A stretch of 64,000 bases of DNA. It comes from Planctomyces sp. SH-PL14 (lineage in GTDB: Bacteria; Planctomycetota; Planctomycetia; Planctomycetales; Planctomycetaceae). This document shows, piece by piece, positions 16,620-25,981 of this stretch. A program made the translations under genes and the position numbers. The notes below the pieces were generated by a model, which was not told the origin of the DNA, made no database searches, and was given only the letters and a program-made list of their open reading frames with translations. Each line of letters opens with the position of its first letter. The stretch's first letter is position 1. The stretch spans positions 6,590,001 to 6,654,000 of the forward strand of contig NZ_CP011270.1 of NCBI RefSeq assembly GCF_001610835.1. Direction: 5' to 3'.

Positions 16620-17150
16620 ATGACGTGGTATGTTGCCCTGGCACTCCTGGTGTCGATTCCGCTGGCGCTGCAGTTCGTGCGTGAGAAGCGGCTGTTCCGT
16701 CGGTTGGGGCCGGTTCTCGTTGAATGCGGCCGGGTTCGGTGGGCCGGGGGTTTCCGTCTCTTTTCAGCGGTCTGGATGACGGGCCTCGTCCTGGCAAACA
16801 CGCTCTTACCCGACCGGACCCCATTCGGACCGCTGGCGCAGTTCGGGTTCGTGGTCATGGCCGGGGCCCAATACTCATGGCTGCTGGCCCGATATGAGAT
16901 TCGCGAACGGGGAATCGTGACTGCCGGGGGCGGTCTTCCTTGGGATGCTTTTAAGAGCGGCCGCTGGAAGAACGCGACGACCGTCGTGTTTCAGACGACG
17001 TCGCACTGTACGTTCACGCTCGACGTTCCCGCCGATCAGGCCGATCGGTGCGGTGCGATTCTGGAGAGGAGCCTGGGGATCCCGTTCGATCCCTCTCGAT
17101 CCGAAGCCGCGGCTGTGCCGGCTGGAGATCCAGCGACCTCTTCGGTTTGA
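16620..17150 (+). CDS. Small membrane protein of unknown function (paralogue-like to the next gene)
   Basis: 176 residues; ATG preceded by GAGG. An N-terminal membrane segment (YVALALLVSIPLALQFV), then two more (LFSAVWMTGLVLANTLL; FGPLAQFGFVVMAGAQYSWL). The C-terminal half is soluble (RERGIVTAGGGLPWDAFKSG; TTVVFQTTSHCTFTLDVPAD) and has the layout of a PH-like/DUF5673-type domain after a membrane anchor. The next gene has the same layout and a matching segment (FFPWKAIRSVRW against LPWDAFKSGRW), so the two look like diverged copies. They are 44 bp apart and probably form an operon. No function is proposed. Confidence 0.7.
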   Translation: MTWYVALALLVSIPLALQFVREKRLFRRLGPVLVECGRVRWAGGFRLFSAVWMTGLVLANTLLPDRTPFGPLAQFGFVVMAGAQYSWLLARYEIRERGIVTAGGGLPWDAFKSGRWKNATTVVFQTTSHCTFTLDVPADQADRCGAILERSLGIPFDPSRSEAAAVPAGDPATSSV

Positions 17151-17194
17151 GGGGCTGAGGCCGCGGAGCGCGGCGACGATCTGAGGGAGTGGCG

Positions 17195-17710
17195 ATGATC
17201 GACTTCCTGATGCTCGACCTGCAGCATCTTCTGGTCACGCTCGGGCTGTATCAGGATCCCGAGCAGGTGTCCGCATGGCCGGCGCTGAAGGGCCGGGTGC
17301 TGGCTGAGGCGGGGCGGCGTCCCGGGTGGGCGTGGACCGTGGGACTGCTGACGCTCGCGGGACTATACGGTGTGAAGCTGATCGTGGAAGCGGATCGACT
17401 CGAGTTCCAGATCCTTGGGTTGTTCACGCTGCTGCTCTCCGCATATCTCGTGTTCCGGGCGATGCAGCCCTTGCGGGTTCGGAGCGAAGGTCTCGATCTC
17501 TACGGTGTCTTCTTTCCGTGGAAGGCGATCCGCTCCGTCCGGTGGACACCGCGGGGTCAGGCGGTGGTGGGGACCGGCAACGGGTTCACCTGCACCCTCT
17601 CTTTGCCAGAGAGCGTGCGGGAGGAGTTCCGCGGCGCGGTTGATAGCGCTCGGGCCGAGCACGCGTCTCGTGATTCGGTGGCGCAGGCCGACATGCGGGC
17701 CCTGGGGTAA
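17195..17710 (+). CDS. Small membrane protein of unknown function (paralogue-like to the previous gene)
   Basis: 171 residues from the ATG at 17195, 5 bases after GAGGGAG; a GTG two codons earlier lies inside that ribosome site. Membrane segments AWTVGLLTLAGLYGVKLIV and EFQILGLFTLLLSAYLVF precede a soluble domain (RSEGLDLYGVFFPWKAIRSV, then GNGFTCTLSLPESVREEF) like that of the upstream gene. Probably an inner-membrane protein with a cytoplasmic PH-like domain; function unknown. The stop is 83 bp before the DUF2007-like gene. Confidence 0.7.
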   Translation: MIDFLMLDLQHLLVTLGLYQDPEQVSAWPALKGRVLAEAGRRPGWAWTVGLLTLAGLYGVKLIVEADRLEFQILGLFTLLLSAYLVFRAMQPLRVRSEGLDLYGVFFPWKAIRSVRWTPRGQAVVGTGNGFTCTLSLPESVREEFRGAVDSARAEHASRDSVAQADMRALG

Positions 17711-17792
17711 AGCGAAGGTCGTCGTGGTCGGGCTCCGCGCTACAATTCGGTGAGGACGAAGAGTCATCGGGGAGTTGCCGGGAGGTCGGAGG

Positions 17793-18149
17793 ATGGCAGA
17801 CGAACAGACACGCTTTCGCGAAATCTGCCGGCCGCGGAATGTTCCAGAGGCCCATGTGGTCCGGCTGCGGCTGGAGGAGGCGGGCATTCCGGTGATGGTC
17901 GAGAACGAGATCCTGCAGGGGGTGGTGGGGGAGCTTCCGTTCGGGTGGCCGACGGCTCCGCGGTTGCTGGTGGCGGACGAGGACGTCGCGATCGCCCGGG
18001 AGCTTCTGCGGACGCTTGAAGCGGAGCGTCCGGAGGCGAGGGCTGAGCTGCCGGCTGACAATGTCTGTCTCGCCTGCGGAGCGGAGATGGCAAGTGCGGT
18101 GGAGTGTCCGCAGTGCGGGTGGACGTTCACGGCTCCGAGCGTCAGCTGA
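17793..18149 (+). CDS. DUF2007-like protein with C-terminal zinc ribbon
   Basis: 118 residues from the ATG at 17793, with GGGAGG upstream; a TTG 18 bases earlier is less likely. Residues 5-85 match the DUF2007/signal-transducing fold: an N-terminal strand-helix (FREICRPRNVPEAHVVRLRL), EEAGIPVMVENEI, and VADEDVAIARELL. The C-terminus carries two CxxC knuckles (VCLACGAEM and ECPQCGWTF) forming a small zinc ribbon. Such proteins are cytoplasmic and often adapter-like; no role is proven. It is the last gene before repeat R3, which begins at its stop codon. Confidence 0.8.
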   Translation: MADEQTRFREICRPRNVPEAHVVRLRLEEAGIPVMVENEILQGVVGELPFGWPTAPRLLVADEDVAIARELLRTLEAERPEARAELPADNVCLACGAEMASAVECPQCGWTFTAPSVS

Positions 18150-18468
18150 ACCGCGTTCTTGCCGGCACGACTCTGCTTGCTCAAACCCAACGTGCCACGG
18201 CAGCCGGGGTCAAGGGGGTCTCACCCCCTTGCCGCCGGAGGCGCTTCTATGAGGAACCGTGGTAAGCAACGGGCGTCCGCTTTGTGGTACCGGCGTTGAG
18301 GATCACCGCTCGCCGTGAAGACGCCGCGGGTTGTTGAGGGGGCATACGGCACGGTGTCCGCGCTTGGACACGTACTCTTTCCGACACCTCTCGGCGGCTA
18401 GGCCTCCGGCGGGCAAAGGGGCGTTGCCCCTCTGCACTCCCCACCAGGGGTTCCCCCTGGACCCCGGC
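18149..18468 (+). repeat. Dispersed ~320-bp intergenic repeat, copy R3 (forward orientation)
   Basis: Near-full copy starting at the last base of the preceding stop codon (AACCGCGTTCTTGCCGGCAC) and ending ...CCCTGGACCCCGG. It carries the left hairpin (CAAGGGGGTCTCACCCCCTTG), the centre (GTGGTACCGGCGTTGAGGA; GTGTCCGCGCTTGGACACG) and the right hairpin (GGGCAAAGGGGCGTTGCCCC). The flanking words CCGCCGGAGGC and GCCTCCGGCGG are inverted copies of each other. Confidence 0.88.
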
Positions 18469-18566
18469 AAGGGAGGACTTGGTTCTTTGGTTGCGGTCGG
18501 CAATTCTCATTCCCTACCCTCCGACCACGTCTCCATCGCCACGAGTTTCTCTAGCCGGAGCCACAC

Positions 18567-19895
18567 ATGCCGCGTCATCTCCTCGCCACGCTGGCCTGCT
18601 TCTTCATCTCCTCCCTCGCCCTCGCCCAGACCCGCGAAGAAAAAGTCCGCAACGATCGCCAGAAAGTCGAGAAGACCGGCTACTGGATCTACAACGACCT
18701 CCCCCGTGGATTCGCCGAAGCCAAGTCCTCGGGCAAACCCCTCATCGTCGTCCTCCGCTGCATCCCCTGCGAGGAATGCGTCAAACTCGACGACGAACTG
18801 ATCGACCAGCACCCCGCCGTCGCTCCCCTCCTCGATAAGTTCGTCCGCGTCCGCCAGATCTCCACCAACGGCCTCGACCTCGCCACCTTCCAGTACGACT
18901 ACGATCAGTCCTTCGCCGTCTTCCTCCTCAACGCGGAAGGACAGATCTACGGCCGCTTCGGGACCCGCTCCCACCGCACCGACTGGCACGACGACGTCTC
19001 GATCGACGGCCTCGGAAAGGCGATGCAGAAAGCACTCGACCTGCACGCAAAGTGGCCCGCGGGCCAGCCGCTCGTGGAAGGAAAACGCGGCCCGGCACCG
19101 GAAGTCGCTTCGCCGGAGAAGTTCCCCGAGCTCAAGGACAAATACGGCCCCGCGCTCGCGACCTCAGGTGAGATCGTCAAGAGCTGCATCCACTGCCATC
19201 AGGTCGGAGAAGCCCTGAAGTCCTGGCATCGCGAGAAAGACGGCGGACGGCTGGCCGACAAGGTTCTGTTCCCCTATCCGCACCCCAAAAGCCTCGGCCT
19301 GATCCTCGATCCGCGAGAATGCGCCACGGTGGAACGGGGCGAGCCCGAGTCGCCAGCGGCCAAGGCCGGTTTCGAGGCGGGCGACGTCATCGAGAGCCTG
19401 GGTGGACAGATCCCTCTGAGCATCGCCGACGTGCAGTGGTTCCTGCACCACGTCCCGGCCGAAGGGGGACCGGTCGAGGCAGTCGTCACCCGCGGAGGGG
19501 CGAAGAAGACGCTGACGATGACGCTGGCCCCCGGCTGGCGGCGGAAGGACGACATCGCCTGGCGGGCTTCGAGCTGGACGCTCCGCCGCTGGGGAACCGG
19601 CGGGATCTTCAGCGAGGCGGTCCCGGCCGAAGAGCGGGCGCCGCTGAAGCTCGAACCGAACGCCATGGCGCTTCGGATCAAGCACGTCGGCCAGTACCCG
19701 CCGCACAACGTCGCACAGAAGGCGGGCTTCCAGAAAGGGGACATCCTCGTCTCCTTCGACGGCCGCGCCGATCTCGTCCGCGAGACCGATCTCCTGGCCT
19801 ACACGATGTCGGACCTCAAGCCGGGAGCCCGCGTGGAGGTTGGCGTCCTCCGCGACGGTGCGCGGAAGACGCTCTCATTCACCCTTCCCGAGTGA
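18567..19895 (+). CDS. Exported thioredoxin-fold protein with haem motif and two PDZ domains
   Basis: 442 residues; signal peptide MPRHLLATLACFFISSLALA. Residues 35-160 look like a thioredoxin_7-type domain (GFAEAKSSGKPLIVVLRCIP) with C65-IPC-EEC71 at the redox position. A single haem-binding motif C207-IHC-H211 follows (VKSCIHCHQVGEALKSWHRE). Two PDZ-like domains end the protein (PAAKAGFEAGDVIESLGGQI; NVAQKAGFQKGDILVSFDGR). The combination suggests a periplasmic redox or quality-control protein. The order thioredoxin-haem-PDZ-PDZ is unusual. It is separated from the upstream gene by repeat R3. Confidence 0.82.
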   Translation: MPRHLLATLACFFISSLALAQTREEKVRNDRQKVEKTGYWIYNDLPRGFAEAKSSGKPLIVVLRCIPCEECVKLDDELIDQHPAVAPLLDKFVRVRQISTNGLDLATFQYDYDQSFAVFLLNAEGQIYGRFGTRSHRTDWHDDVSIDGLGKAMQKALDLHAKWPAGQPLVEGKRGPAPEVASPEKFPELKDKYGPALATSGEIVKSCIHCHQVGEALKSWHREKDGGRLADKVLFPYPHPKSLGLILDPRECATVERGEPESPAAKAGFEAGDVIESLGGQIPLSIADVQWFLHHVPAEGGPVEAVVTRGGAKKTLTMTLAPGWRRKDDIAWRASSWTLRRWGTGGIFSEAVPAEERAPLKLEPNAMALRIKHVGQYPPHNVAQKAGFQKGDILVSFDGRADLVRETDLLAYTMSDLKPGARVEVGVLRDGARKTLSFTLPE

Positions 19896-19920
19896 GCGGA
19901 GGGCCGCGCACGTCGGCCGC

Positions 19921-19944
19921 ACCGGGACACTCTTAAGTCCCGGT
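19921..19944 (+). terminator. Hairpin after the thioredoxin/PDZ gene
   Basis: ACCGGGAC and GTCCCGGT form a perfect 8-bp stem with an 8-base loop, 26 bases after the stop. The T-tract is missing, so termination is uncertain. Confidence 0.45.
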
Positions 19945-20305
19945 GAAACTTGGCGACGCCTCTCGCCGCCGGTGTGACAGTCTCCCGTCAAGCGGGATCG
20001 CGCGGATTCGGTCGGGGAGCTGTCCCCGGCGATGGTGCGCTGTCGACCCGCGAATTACACTCGTGGCAACTGTGGTGAGATGTTGCGGCAGAAGGCGTGC
20101 GACGGCTCTCTCGCATCGGTCCGAATCCCGGCACTCTCGAAGTCTCTCCGGCGGAAACGGCCCTCATTGGGCACTCCCTCGGAGGGACATAGACGCAGGG
20201 GACGCGCATTTGATGCCTGAATGCCTCCGCTGGAGTTCCCGCGGTCCGGTCTCTTCGGACGGACGACGCTCCCGGTGTTGGAGGCAGGTGGACGAGCTCC
20301 CCCGG
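19945..20305. other. 361-bp gap, no gene seen
   Basis: The frame of the next gene stays open through this stretch, but its composition is not protein-like and it lacks a credible start. It is therefore treated as leader DNA and probably holds the promoter of the TPR metallopeptidase-like gene. Confidence 0.45.
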
Positions 20306-22939
20306 ATGAAGGGGGCGGCGCTATGGCTCGCCCTCATAGTGGCGGTGCTGCTCTGCCAGGCCGCCTCGGCCGACTATGACTCCGCGATGGCCCTCTATCG
20401 CTCCGGCAAGTACCAGGAGTCCGCGGCGGATGTGACTGCCGAGATCCCCCGGAACCCGTACAGCGAGAACCTGCACGTCCTCCTCGTCCGCGCCGAGATG
20501 CAGCAAGGACGTTACCCAGAAGCCCTCGCCGCCCTGGACGCGGGGATCGGAAAACTGCCGCAGAGCGTGCGGCTCCGCTGGATCGGCCGTGAGGTCGTCC
20601 GCTTCAACGGACAGCCGGAACGGGTTGCCCGCTTCGACGAAGAGATCCGGCAGTTCGTCACGCAGTTCGCCTGGCGGTACAGCGATTCCCCCAACCAGCT
20701 CGACATCGCCCGGCTGATGCTCGACCAGGGAGTCGATCCGAAGAAAGTCCTCAGCGGCATCTACGGGCCGATCAAGAAACGCGAGCCGAACTACGCTGAC
20801 GTCCACATCGCCAGCGGCGACCTGGCGCTGGAGAAGTCCGACTACCAGCTCGCGGCGGAAGCCTACGAGCAGGCGATCAAGCTCGATCCGAACAGCGCTG
20901 ACGCCCACGTCGGTCTGGCGCGGGCCTTCGCTCCCAGCGACGACGAGAAGGTCCAGGAAGAGGTCACCGCGGCGCTCACGCAAAACCCCCGGCATGTCGG
21001 GGCGCTGTTGCTGGTCGTCGACAACCATGTCGACGCCGAACGCTACGCCGAGGCCGAAAAGGTGCTCGCGGAGATCGAGGCGGTCAATCCCCGCCATCCG
21101 CGGGCACTGGCCTACCGGGCGGTTCTGGCCCATCTCAACAACAAGCTGGACGAAGAGAAACGGCTGCGGGACAAGGCGCTCGAGTTCTGGAAGCAGAACC
21201 CGGACGTCGATCATCTGATCGGGAAGAAGCTGTCGCAGAAGTACCGGTTCCGCGAAGGGGAGGCGTACCAGCGGCAGGCGCTCGCCTTCGACGGCAAGTT
21301 CCTCGCGGCGAAGTCCCAGCTCGCGCAGGACCTGCTCCGGCTGGGGCAGGAAGAGGAAGGACTCCGATTGGCACAGGAGGTCTCCGAGACGGACGAATAC
21401 AACGTCCACGCCCACAACCTCGTCGTCCTCCAGGAGAGCCTTGCGGAGTTCCGGACGATCGAGTCCGACGGGTTCCAGCTTCGGATGGACGCCCGCGAGG
21501 CGGACCTGTACGGCGAGCGGGTTCTCGCGCTCTTGAAGCGGGCCAAGCACGATCTGTGCGCGAAGTACGAGGTCGAACTTCCCGGACCGATCATCGTCGA
21601 GATGTTCCCGCGGCAGGAGGATTTTGCCATCCGGACCTTCGGGATGCCGGGGGGAGCGGGGTTCCTGGCGGTCTGCTTCGGGACGGTCATCACGGCCAAC
21701 AGCCCGGCGTCTCAGGGACGGACTCCCGCCTGCTGGGAGGCGACGCTGTGGCATGAGTTCTGTCACGTCGTCACGCTGAACAAGACCCGTAACAAGATGC
21801 CTCGCTGGCTCAGCGAGGGAATCTCGGTCTATGAGGAGCGGCAGGCCGACCCGCGGTGGGGGCAGGCGATGACTCCCCAGTACCGGCAGATGATCCTCGG
21901 GGACGACTTCGTCCCGGTCAGCAAGCTCAGCGGCGCATTCCTGGGGCCCAAGTCCGGCCTGCACCTCCAGTTCGCCTACTTCGAGTCGTCGCTCGTCGTT
22001 CAGTACCTCGTCGAGAACCACGGACTGGCGACCGTCAAGAAAGTCCTCGATGACCTGGCGGTCGGAATGCCGATCAACGAAGCCCTCGGTCGGCACACCG
22101 GCTCGATCGAAGAGCTCGACGCCAAGTTCGCCGAGTACGCCCGCGTCGCGGCGCACGCGATGGCGCCGCTGGCCGACTGGGCGCCGCCGGAGCTCCCGGC
22201 CAAGGCTGACCTGCGGATCATCGACGACTACCTGAGCCGCCATCCGCACAACTACGCCGCTCTCGCCCGGAAGGCGGACCAGCTCATCGAGGCGAAACGG
22301 TGGGAAGAGGCCCGCGCCGTCGCCGAGACGATGCTCTCGCTCTTTCCGCACGATGAGGGGGCGACCAGCCCACAGGCCCGGCTGGCCCGGATCGGGCGGG
22401 GGCGGGGAGACGCGGCCGAAGAGAAAGCGGCTCTCCTGGCGCTGACGGAACTGACCGACGATCAGGTCGACGTCCTCGACCGGCTCACCGAGCTCGCCGT
22501 TTCAGAAAAGGACTGGGGCACCGTTCGCGAGCAGGGGCTCCGCTGGCTGGCGGTCAACCCGCTCAACCCGCAGCCCTACCGGCGTCTGGCGGTCGCGGCG
22601 ATCGAGCTCAAAGACTATCCGCTGGCGGTCGAAAGCCGCTCGGCGCTGCTGCGGCTCGATCCGTTCGATCGGGCCGAGGCGCACTATCAACTCGCACGGG
22701 CGCACCAGCTCGCCGGCAGCCCGACCGATGCAAAGCGGCATGTCCTCCTCGCTCTCGAAGAGACCCCCCGTTACCGGGCGGCACAGCGGCTTCTGCTGGA
22801 AATCGTCAGCGACACTCCCTCTCCGAGCAGTCCCGCCCCGAAACCTTCCGATGCCGCGTCCCCGACAACGGAGGAGCCTCTCGTCCCTCCACCGCCGCCG
22901 TTGCCCGCAGTGACCGAAAAGAGACGTGTCGCGTTTTGA
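20306..22939 (+). CDS. Exported TPR protein with gluzincin-like metallopeptidase domain
   Basis: 877 residues from the ATG at 20306 (a GTG at 20288 is the alternative; the signal peptide MKGAALWLALIVAVLLCQAA is kept either way). The N-terminal 380 residues are tetratricopeptide repeats (YRSGKYQESAADVTAEIPRN; AAEAYEQAIKLDPNSADAHV). A peptidase-MA-like domain follows with H483-EFC-H487 (LWHEFCHVVTLN) and a downstream E504 in RWLSEGISVYEE, together the expected zinc ligands and catalytic Glu. More TPR repeats fill the C-terminus, ending in a Ser/Pro-rich tail. Probably a periplasmic protein whose TPRs recruit partners to the peptidase; activity is inferred from motifs only. It overlaps the upstream alternative start of the DUF4159 gene. 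Confidence 0.82.
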   Translation: MKGAALWLALIVAVLLCQAASADYDSAMALYRSGKYQESAADVTAEIPRNPYSENLHVLLVRAEMQQGRYPEALAALDAGIGKLPQSVRLRWIGREVVRFNGQPERVARFDEEIRQFVTQFAWRYSDSPNQLDIARLMLDQGVDPKKVLSGIYGPIKKREPNYADVHIASGDLALEKSDYQLAAEAYEQAIKLDPNSADAHVGLARAFAPSDDEKVQEEVTAALTQNPRHVGALLLVVDNHVDAERYAEAEKVLAEIEAVNPRHPRALAYRAVLAHLNNKLDEEKRLRDKALEFWKQNPDVDHLIGKKLSQKYRFREGEAYQRQALAFDGKFLAAKSQLAQDLLRLGQEEEGLRLAQEVSETDEYNVHAHNLVVLQESLAEFRTIESDGFQLRMDAREADLYGERVLALLKRAKHDLCAKYEVELPGPIIVEMFPRQEDFAIRTFGMPGGAGFLAVCFGTVITANSPASQGRTPACWEATLWHEFCHVVTLNKTRNKMPRWLSEGISVYEERQADPRWGQAMTPQYRQMILGDDFVPVSKLSGAFLGPKSGLHLQFAYFESSLVVQYLVENHGLATVKKVLDDLAVGMPINEALGRHTGSIEELDAKFAEYARVAAHAMAPLADWAPPELPAKADLRIIDDYLSRHPHNYAALARKADQLIEAKRWEEARAVAETMLSLFPHDEGATSPQARLARIGRGRGDAAEEKAALLALTELTDDQVDVLDRLTELAVSEKDWGTVREQGLRWLAVNPLNPQPYRRLAVAAIELKDYPLAVESRSALLRLDPFDRAEAHYQLARAHQLAGSPTDAKRHVLLALEETPRYRAAQRLLLEIVSDTPSPSSPAPKPSDAASPTTEEPLVPPPPPLPAVTEKRRVAF

Positions 22940-22982
22940 AGCCGAGACGTTTCCCGTTCCCAGGCCCCCGATCGACACCCGC

Positions 22983-23816
22983 ATGAACCGCCCCCCTTCG
23001 CTCCGCCGCCGTTCGCTCATGCTGCTGGCGCTTGTCGTCGTCGGCTCGCTGGCGACCGTCGCGGTGGCCCAGCGCGGCCGGTGGCGGCGGGAGGCTCCGT
23101 CCGAGATCGTCGACCGCAACGGCGTCCCGGACTGGAAGAACAGCGAGCAGTTCAAGCACGACGTCTTTACCTTCGTGCGCATCCGGTACGGCTCCTATGG
23201 CGGGCGGGGCTTCAAGTGGCAGACCGACTACCCGGACGCGGACCTGAACTTCTCCTATCGCCTCCATGAACTGACGGCACTCGAAGTCGATCCCAACGGC
23301 AAGATCCTGGAGCTAACCGATCCGCAGCTCTTCGACTACCCGTTCATCTACATCATCGAGCCGGGGGACATGTGGCTGGAAGAGGCCGAGGTCGCGGCCC
23401 TGCGGAAGTACCTGCTCAACGGCGGCTTCCTGATGGTGGACGACTTCTGGGGGGAAGCCGAATGGGAAGGCTTCTACCGGAACATCAAGCGGGCCTTTCC
23501 GGACAAGGAGCCGGTCGAGTTGCCGCTCGAGCATGAGATCTTCCACATCGTCTATGACCTCAAGAAGAAGCCGCAGGTCCCGAGCATCCACGCCTGGATG
23601 AGCGGCTATACCGCCGAGCGGTTCGACGCTCAGGAGCCGCACTACCGCGGCCTGTTCGACGACAAGGGGCGGATGATGGCGATCATCTGCCACAACACGG
23701 ACCTGGGGGACGGCTGGGAGCGCGAGGGAGAATCCCCCGACTACTTCCGCGAGATGTCGGAGAAGTGGAGTTATCCCCTCGGCATCAACATCGTCACGTA
23801 CGCCATGACCCATTGA
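22983..23816 (+). CDS. DUF4159 exported protein
   Basis: 277 residues from the ATG at 22983; a GTG at 22926 overlaps the previous gene and would add a polar leader. Signal segment RSLMLLALVVVGSLATVAVA. The body matches DUF4159 (FTFVRIRYGSYGGRGFKWQT; DYPDADLNFSYRLHELTALE; LRKYLLNGGFLMVDDFWG), a family related to class-I glutamine-amidotransferase-like folds and usually encoded beside MoxR and DUF58 genes. This gene starts such a cluster here. Role unknown; periplasmic by its signal. An inverted repeat separates it from moxR. Confidence 0.85.
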   Translation: MNRPPSLRRRSLMLLALVVVGSLATVAVAQRGRWRREAPSEIVDRNGVPDWKNSEQFKHDVFTFVRIRYGSYGGRGFKWQTDYPDADLNFSYRLHELTALEVDPNGKILELTDPQLFDYPFIYIIEPGDMWLEEAEVAALRKYLLNGGFLMVDDFWGEAEWEGFYRNIKRAFPDKEPVELPLEHEIFHIVYDLKKKPQVPSIHAWMSGYTAERFDAQEPHYRGLFDDKGRMMAIICHNTDLGDGWEREGESPDYFREMSEKWSYPLGINIVTYAMTH

Positions 23817-23823
23817 TGGAATT

Positions 23824-23935
23824 GGAAACACGAAGACACCAAGGAGGCACGAAGGACACAAAGAATCGAGAGCAAGTGCATGCTTTCTCCTCTTCGTGAT
23901 CTTGGTGCCTCCTTCGTGTCTTGGTGTTTAGTCTC
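23824..23935. repeat. Inverted repeat of CACCAAGG/CACGAAGG words (before the MoxR gene)
   Basis: Left arm about 23824-23862 and right arm about 23895-23935 pair over roughly 40 bases with a few mismatches. Both consist of words such as AACACGAAGACACCAAGGAG. It could form a long hairpin in the transcript between the DUF4159 and MoxR genes. The same word family occurs at 38937-39045 and, more diverged, at 32275-32455. Confidence 0.75.
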
Positions 23936-23952
23936 CTAACAGCGAGCCAAGA

Positions 23953-24960
<1,008 letters not shown>

Positions 24961-25009
24961 CGGTGCGTCGCGGCCGGGCTGTTGAGTCTCCTTCGTTGAA
25001 CTGCTTGGA

Positions 25010-25981
25010 ATGCCGAAAGCCAACCCCATCTCCGCCGCGGCCACTGCGACCGGCCGCTCCTATCTCGATCCCGCGACGCTGATGCGGATCAAGAACCTGG
25101 AGCTCCGCGCGCGGCTCGTGGTCGAAGGTTTTCTGAGCGGGATGCACCGCAGTCCGTACCACGGCTTCTCGGTCGAGTTCACGGAGTATCGCCAGTACAC
25201 GCCGGGGGACGACCCGCGGTATCTCGACTGGAAACTCTATGCCCGGAGCGACCGGTACTACCTCAAGCGGTTCGAGGACGAGACCAATCTGCGGTGCTAC
25301 CTGCTCGTCGACCTCAGCCGGTCGATGAGCTACGGATCGCTCGACTACGACAAGGCGACTTACGCCAAGACCGCGGCCGCGACGATCGCCTACTTCCTGG
25401 CCCAGCAGCGGGACGGCGTGGGGCTCGTCACCTTCGACCGGGAGATCCACGACTACCTGCCGGCGCGGTATCGCCCAGGGCATCTCCACAGGATCTTCGT
25501 CGCTCTCGAACGGGCCCCGGCCGGGACCGCGACCGATATCGCCGCGCCGCTGGAGCAGATTGCCAAGACCGCCCGCAAGCGGGGGATGGTGGTCCTCCTC
25601 TCCGATCTCCTGGCGCCCCCCGAGATGCTGGAGGTCCGCCTCGGCTATCTCCGGTCGCAAGGGCACGAGGTCGTCCTGCTGCGGACGCTCGATCCGGCCG
25701 AGCGGGACTTCCCGTTCCAGGACCCGACGATGTTTCAGGACGTCGAGACCGGACGGGAGCTGTATGTCGACCCGGACGCGATCCGCGGCCAGTACCGCGA
25801 GCGGTTCGCCGCCCACGCCGAGTCGCTCAAGACCCTCTGCAGCCGGTTGGGGGTCGACCTCTATGACCTCACGACCGATCAGCCCCTGGAGCACGCCCTC
25901 TTCGATCTCCTGAACGCCCGGATGCGCCGCGGCCGGCAGGTCGCCCGGCGTCCGGCGGTCCGCGGAAGGGGGGCCAGCTGA
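25010..25981 (+). CDS. DUF58 (vWA-like) protein
   Basis: 323 residues. The DUF58 signature EYRQYTPGDDPRYLDWKLYA at about 59-78 is followed by RSDRYYLKRFEDE and a vWA MIDAS DLSRS at 101-105 (DxSxS). DUF58 proteins are the standard partner of MoxR ATPases and probably bring metal-dependent adhesion surfaces to the complex. No membrane segment is seen, so it is probably cytoplasmic. The stop codon overlaps the next start (TGATG), pointing to translational coupling. Confidence 0.92.
   Translation: MPKANPISAAATATGRSYLDPATLMRIKNLELRARLVVEGFLSGMHRSPYHGFSVEFTEYRQYTPGDDPRYLDWKLYARSDRYYLKRFEDETNLRCYLLVDLSRSMSYGSLDYDKATYAKTAAATIAYFLAQQRDGVGLVTFDREIHDYLPARYRPGHLHRIFVALERAPAGTATDIAAPLEQIAKTARKRGMVVLLSDLLAPPEMLEVRLGYLRSQGHEVVLLRTLDPAERDFPFQDPTMFQDVETGRELYVDPDAIRGQYRERFAAHAESLKTLCSRLGVDLYDLTTDQPLEHALFDLLNARMRRGRQVARRPAVRGRGAS

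Noticed and set aside
20321-22351. 676-residue open frame opposite the TPR metallopeptidase-like gene
   Set aside because: Antisense shadow; the plus strand has a signal peptide, TPRs and HExxH.
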